From an uncultured Lachnospiraceae bacterium (GTDB lineage Bacteria > Bacillota > Clostridia > Lachnospirales > Lachnospiraceae), in contig CAJUHQ010000155.1 of assembly GCA_910586095.1 (NCBI GenBank), positions 1 through 7,371 of the forward strand: a stretch of DNA of 7,371 nt. Direction: 5' to 3'. The notes under the pieces are model-generated. The model had not been told where the DNA came from. It saw nothing but the letters and a program-made list of their open reading frames with translations, and made no database searches. The position numbers and the translations under genes are program-made. Below, piece by piece: positions 4,956-7,371 of the stretch. The first letter of the stretch is position 1; each line of letters begins with the position of its first letter.

Positions 4956-4987
4956 ATCTGCCCACTTTTGCGGAATCTTAAATCATG
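4956..4987. repeat. Dispersed intergenic module (ATCTGCCC...AATCTTAAATCATG)
   Basis: ATCTGCCCACTTTTGCGG closely matches 5813-5830, and AATCTTAAATCATG (4974-4987) recurs exactly at 1716-1729 and with one change at 5715-5728. The modules are placed in different combinations in the different gaps. Confidence 0.5.
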
Positions 4988-5004
4988 ATGAAAAACGCCT
5001 CTAC

Positions 5005-5034
5005 TATATAATCTCTATCATAAACAAGTTGCAA
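5005..5034 (-). promoter_or_regulatory. Candidate promoter for the 4518-4943 gene
   Basis: On the minus strand, TTGCAA (5034-5029), an 18-base spacer and TATATA (5010-5005) match four of six positions each. The leader would be about 55 bases and would include the dispersed module at 4956-4987. Confidence 0.35.
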
Positions 5035-5064
5035 TGAATACTGTTTTATCCAATATGAACAATA

Positions 5065-5604
5065 TCAGATTGCTATATTAAGCTTTGTGTTCGACAGTTC
5101 TTCAGATTGTTTTGCATTCACCATAAAGATAGTTCGTGCGCTGTTACGGTACACTGCTGCATTACTGATTGCCCTAGTTAAATCTGCTATTTTTTGTGAT
5201 AAGTAGACACATTCATCCTTTGTAACTGTTATCTCATCTCCATGTAGCCTATCTAATTCATAGGAAAGCTTTCCAATCTCTGAATTAAAATGAAGTCTGT
5301 CAGAAGTTGAAAAATGTCCATTAATAACCTGACTGGATAATCCTCCCATTTTTCTAATCATACCCTCAAGTTCTTCTGTACCAGAAAAAAGACTTGACTC
5401 TGACTGCTTTTCCAACAATTGGCTTCTTCGTATGCCAGCCGCTGAAATTGAGATCTTCACGGGCTGATCCTCTAACTCAACTTCTCTTCCGGCAGCATCC
5501 TGATTTACTTTCCATGCATGTCGTTTTTCTTTTCCGTCAGCTCCATAACTGTCTATCGCTGTCGCCCTGTTCATCAGAGCAGTATTTTCACTCCTTACCT
5601 CCAT
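5065..5604 (-). CDS. Hypothetical helical protein, unrecognised
   Basis: A 179-residue protein that I do not recognise. It has no signal peptide or membrane helix. Residues 1-60 are polar and low in structure signals (MEVRSENTAL, a charged lysine/glutamate stretch and QPVKISISAAG at about 47-57). From about 60 to the end it looks helical: SQLLEKQSES, GTEELEGMIRKMGG, then SDRLHFNSEIGKLSYELDRL (101-120) and VYLSQKIADLTRAISNAAV (133-151), ending in a polar tail. The 101-120 segment faintly recalls the conserved helix of flagellins and related surface or secreted helical proteins (SDR...E...L..EIDRL), too weak to name it. The ATG at 5604 has AAAGGAG six bases upstream. It sits alone between two gaps, divergent from the 6183-7295 gene. 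Confidence 0.75.
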   Translation of the reverse strand: MEVRSENTALMNRATAIDSYGADGKEKRHAWKVNQDAAGREVELEDQPVKISISAAGIRRSQLLEKQSESSLFSGTEELEGMIRKMGGLSSQVINGHFSTSDRLHFNSEIGKLSYELDRLHGDEITVTKDECVYLSQKIADLTRAISNAAVYRNSARTIFMVNAKQSEELSNTKLNIAI

Positions 5605-5712
5605 TCTATACTCCTTTCCCTTATATATTATTGTGAAAGTCTATCACCTTGGCTAATACATGATTTCAGTTACTGTGTGATCTATGTGGCCCCCTTTTGC
5701 CCGTATCTCTCA

Positions 5713-5867
5713 CTAATCTCAAATCATGCGTGTGAAACTTCTCCGTGAAGCAGCCTTTGCTGCAAACGAAAACTGCCACAGGCAGTTAGAAGTACTTCTC
5801 ACATATACTCCCATCTGCCCGCTTTTGCGGGCTCTCCAATCAGGATGGGTGAAATTTTATATTTCAC
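5713..5867. repeat. Composite of dispersed palindromic modules
   Basis: In order: AATCTCAAATCATG (5715-5728, shared with 1716 and 4974); GTGAAACTT (5732-5740) and AGCAGCCTTTGCTGCAAAC (5749-5767), shared with 2240-2282; AACTGCCACAGGCAGTT (5771-5787), shared with 1746-1762; and ATCTGCCCGCTTTTGCGG (5813-5830), shared with 4956. ACTTCT (5737-5742) pairs with AGAAGT (5788-5793), so the hairpins at 5750-5763 and 5771-5787 can form arms of a three-way junction. Two further hairpins follow: GCCCGC/GCGGGC (5817-5832) within CCCATC/GATGGG (5810-5849), and GTGAAAT/ATTTCAC (5849-5867). Confidence 0.7.
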
Positions 5868-6028
5868 ATTAACCAAATTGACTCTCACTTACTTGCTATA
5901 TCCATTTTTTGATTCAGGATATCAAAATGAGATTTCACTTTATATATCGGTTAAGTTGTCAGTTAATTTAACTAATTGACGGAATATTTTCAATTTTTAG
6001 AAAAATATCTCTAAATTTAGCTGTTCGA

Positions 6029-6057
6029 TTGCCATTTATATGAATATATGATATACT
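6029..6057 (+). promoter_or_regulatory. Sigma-A promoter for the 6183-7295 gene
   Basis: TTGCCA (6029-6034), a 17-base spacer and TATACT (6052-6057) closely match the consensus. Transcription would start near 6064, leaving a leader of about 119 bases that contains the alternative pairings listed at 6075-6174. Confidence 0.6.
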
Positions 6058-6074
6058 TTTTTTATCGTAAATTG

Positions 6075-6174
6075 ATACATCGTAATCGTTCACTACTACT
6101 ATATTTTGCGCTTAACAGGGATGATATTCGAACTTTTAAATAATCGATGTATTGATAATTCATCAATGGAGGAG
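6075..6174 (+). promoter_or_regulatory. Leader with competing hairpins next to the ribosome site
   Basis: ATACATCG (6075-6082) can pair with CGATGTAT (6145-6152). Alternatively ATTGAT (6151-6156) can pair with ATCAAT (6162-6167), which directly abuts the ribosome site GGAGGAG (6168-6174). The two pairings share bases 6151-6152 and compete locally. No known riboswitch class was recognised. Confidence 0.3.
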
Positions 6175-6182
6175 AGAAAGAT

Positions 6183-7295
6183 ATGCTGGAAAAACTCAAG
6201 AAAAATAGTATCAAAAAAACAATTCCAACTGTGATTATCTTTTGCCTGATCGGCATTGTTCTCATTGCCTTGGAATTTACCAATTTGCTGGCTTTGCTCA
6301 AGGGCCATGTCAAATTTGAAACCTTACAGCCGAATGAAATTAAACCTAATGTAATCGTGGATGCCTCTATTCGAATCAATTTTGGTGCATTCCTAGAAGA
6401 ATATGAAGAAAACACCAAAACACACCAAACACGTACTACACATTTATATTATGTGATCTCAACTGGAACAGATGAGAGTAAAGAATATCGCTATATTGGT
6501 ATCAAAGTACCCGCATCCGATATGAGAAAAATGGACCAAATGGCAGAGGCTTACGCCAACTATGAATCTTTCGATCCTATTGAATATTCAGGAAAAATTC
6601 AAAAAATGACTGCTGAGGATGAGAGCTATTTTAATCGTTATTTAGAGGAAGGTGGATTATCACCTGCACAGATTAAGGCTCAATCTCTTCCCTATTATAT
6701 CAATGTTGGTGCCCTCACTGGAGGTTCAGCAACAGGTGCTTACATCATTTTTGGATTTGGTGTTTTTATGTTTATCACAGGGATATTGATTCTGATCCAT
6801 GCAATGAATGGTGGCAAACTCAAAACATTTAAAAAAGAAATCGCAGCATCTGGCTTTACAGAAATGGATGTCGAATGTGATTATGAAAGTGCTCATGTCT
6901 TCAATCCAAAAAATGATTTGCGCATTGGCAATCGTTTTACCTTCTTTACGGCAGGAGACAAACCACATATGCTTGTAAATGACAAGATTGTATGGGTATA
7001 CCAACAAACTACGACGCATACTACTAATGGTGTTAAAACAGGTACCACCTATGAACTTCTTGTCTATACTATAGACGATCGCAAAAACCCTTTCCGCATT
7101 GTTATTCCTACTGCTGAAAAAGGAAACGAAATTCTTCAATATATCCATATGACAATGCCTAAGGCAATGCCTGGTTTTACAGACGATTTGTCGCGCATGT
7201 TCCACAGAGATTACGAGAGCTTTTTGAATCTGCGTTACAATAGACCTGCTGGCGAAGGTGTTCCTATCGGCCTCGAAAACCTAAAATTATTTTAA
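6183..7295 (+). CDS. Two-pass membrane protein (DUF6709-like)
   Basis: A 370-residue protein with a short basic cytoplasmic N-terminus, a first membrane helix (about 14-38, IPTVIIFCLIGIVLIAL), and a roughly 145-residue loop, probably outside the membrane, containing INFGAFLEEYEENTKTHQTRTTHLYYVIST and a YRYIGIKVP strand. A second helix follows (about 186-208, YIIFGFGVFMFITGILILIHA), then a cytoplasmic domain of about 160 residues (FTAGDKPHMLVNDKIVWVYQQ..., YELLVYTIDDRK). The layout fits a family I recall as DUF6709 in Lachnospiraceae; function unknown. The ATG at 6183 has GGAGGAG at 6168-6174 with 8-base spacing. It has its own promoter and a pair of hairpins after the stop. No catalytic motif is apparent; a sensory or scaffold role is inference. 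Confidence 0.85.
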   Translation: MLEKLKKNSIKKTIPTVIIFCLIGIVLIALEFTNLLALLKGHVKFETLQPNEIKPNVIVDASIRINFGAFLEEYEENTKTHQTRTTHLYYVISTGTDESKEYRYIGIKVPASDMRKMDQMAEAYANYESFDPIEYSGKIQKMTAEDESYFNRYLEEGGLSPAQIKAQSLPYYINVGALTGGSATGAYIIFGFGVFMFITGILILIHAMNGGKLKTFKKEIAASGFTEMDVECDYESAHVFNPKNDLRIGNRFTFFTAGDKPHMLVNDKIVWVYQQTTTHTTNGVKTGTTYELLVYTIDDRKNPFRIVIPTAEKGNEILQYIHMTMPKAMPGFTDDLSRMFHRDYESFLNLRYNRPAGEGVPIGLENLKLF

Positions 7296-7320
7296 GTCTA
7301 TCATATCAACAAACACACTG

Positions 7321-7346
7321 CGAATTTGAGCTCCTGCTCAAATTTG
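7321..7346 (+). terminator. Hairpin downstream of the membrane protein gene
   Basis: AATTTGAGC (7323-7331) and GCTCAAATT (7336-7344) pair perfectly around TCCT, extendable to 11 pairs with one G-T. It lies 26 bases after the stop and is followed shortly by a second AT-rich stem. Confidence 0.6.
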
Positions 7347-7352
7347 CCAATT

Positions 7353-7371
7353 AAAAAATCGAAGATTTTTT
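7353..7371 (+). terminator. AT-rich hairpin with T-run, cut by the window end
   Basis: AAAAAATC (7353-7360) and GATTTTTT (7364-7371) pair around GAA; the right arm doubles as the T-run and continues beyond the window. Together with the preceding stem it likely ends the 6183-7295 transcript. The GAA loop closed by C-G matches the hairpin loop of the 78-bp repeats at the left edge. Confidence 0.6.

Larger units (their letters stand above)
5605..6182. other. Long divergent intergenic region rich in palindromes
   Basis: This 0.58 kb gap separates divergent genes and has no believable coding frame. It holds the palindromic modules at 5713-5867, a 13-base palindrome AGTTAATTTAACT at 5961-5973 with operator-like symmetry, the promoter at 6029-6057 and the leader hairpins upstream of 6183. 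The stretch from about 5870 to 6030 is AT-rich and otherwise unremarkable. Confidence 0.6.

Noticed and set aside
856..6182. tRNA, rRNA or known riboswitch in the gaps
   Set aside because: No cloverleaf, conserved CCA-region pattern or recognisable riboswitch core was seen in any gap.
6062..6418. Minus-strand open frame across the membrane protein start
   Set aside because: It lies antisense to the promoter leader and first membrane helix of a well-supported gene.
6726..7205. Minus-strand open frame of 159 residues
   Set aside because: Antisense shadow of the DUF6709-like gene, with cysteine/histidine-rich composition typical of such shadows.

Overview
The window reads as a chromosomal segment of a low-GC, spore-forming Firmicute, most likely a Clostridia/Lachnospiraceae-type gut bacterium. 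This rests on strong AGGAGG-type ribosome binding sites, sigma-A promoters of TTGNNN-17/18-TAWAMT form, a SpoVAE sporulation protein, a DUF5721-like protein typical of that group, and several small proteins of clostridial flavour. Family names are recalled from sequence patterns; no database was searched.

Layout from left to right. Positions 1-224 hold a 78-bp tandem repeat of 2.7 copies that runs into the last codons of a minus-strand XRE-type regulator (217-822), which has two membrane helices and a zinc ribbon. After a 0.36 kb divergent intergenic region comes a plus-strand DUF5721-like gene (1184-1693). A very long hairpin (1731-1777) separates it from a convergent minus-strand run: a lone spoVAE (1788-2150), an unrecognised 127-residue protein (2315-2698), a shikimate-kinase-like P-loop kinase (2764-3276) and a RidA-family deaminase (3391-3771). 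Positions 3826-4211 are a noncoding array of seven 50-bp hairpin units that looks like serial intrinsic terminators for minus-strand transcription. Beyond it are two minus-strand hypothetical genes (4212-4442 and 4518-4943) and an unrecognised 179-residue protein (5065-5604). A 0.58 kb intergenic region rich in palindromic modules leads to a plus-strand two-pass membrane protein (6183-7295), followed by hairpins that end the window.

The genes do not form one obvious pathway. RidA and the kinase-like protein could share a transcript, and 2315-2698 may be co-transcribed with the kinase. spoVAE stands apart from the spoVAC/spoVAD partners it normally accompanies and has its own candidate forespore (sigma-G-like) promoter. 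The most distinctive signal is noncoding: two unrelated tandem arrays of structured repeats (78-bp and 50-bp), plus a dispersed palindromic repeat family whose modules recur in at least four intergenic gaps. No tRNA, rRNA, transposase or CRISPR array was seen.
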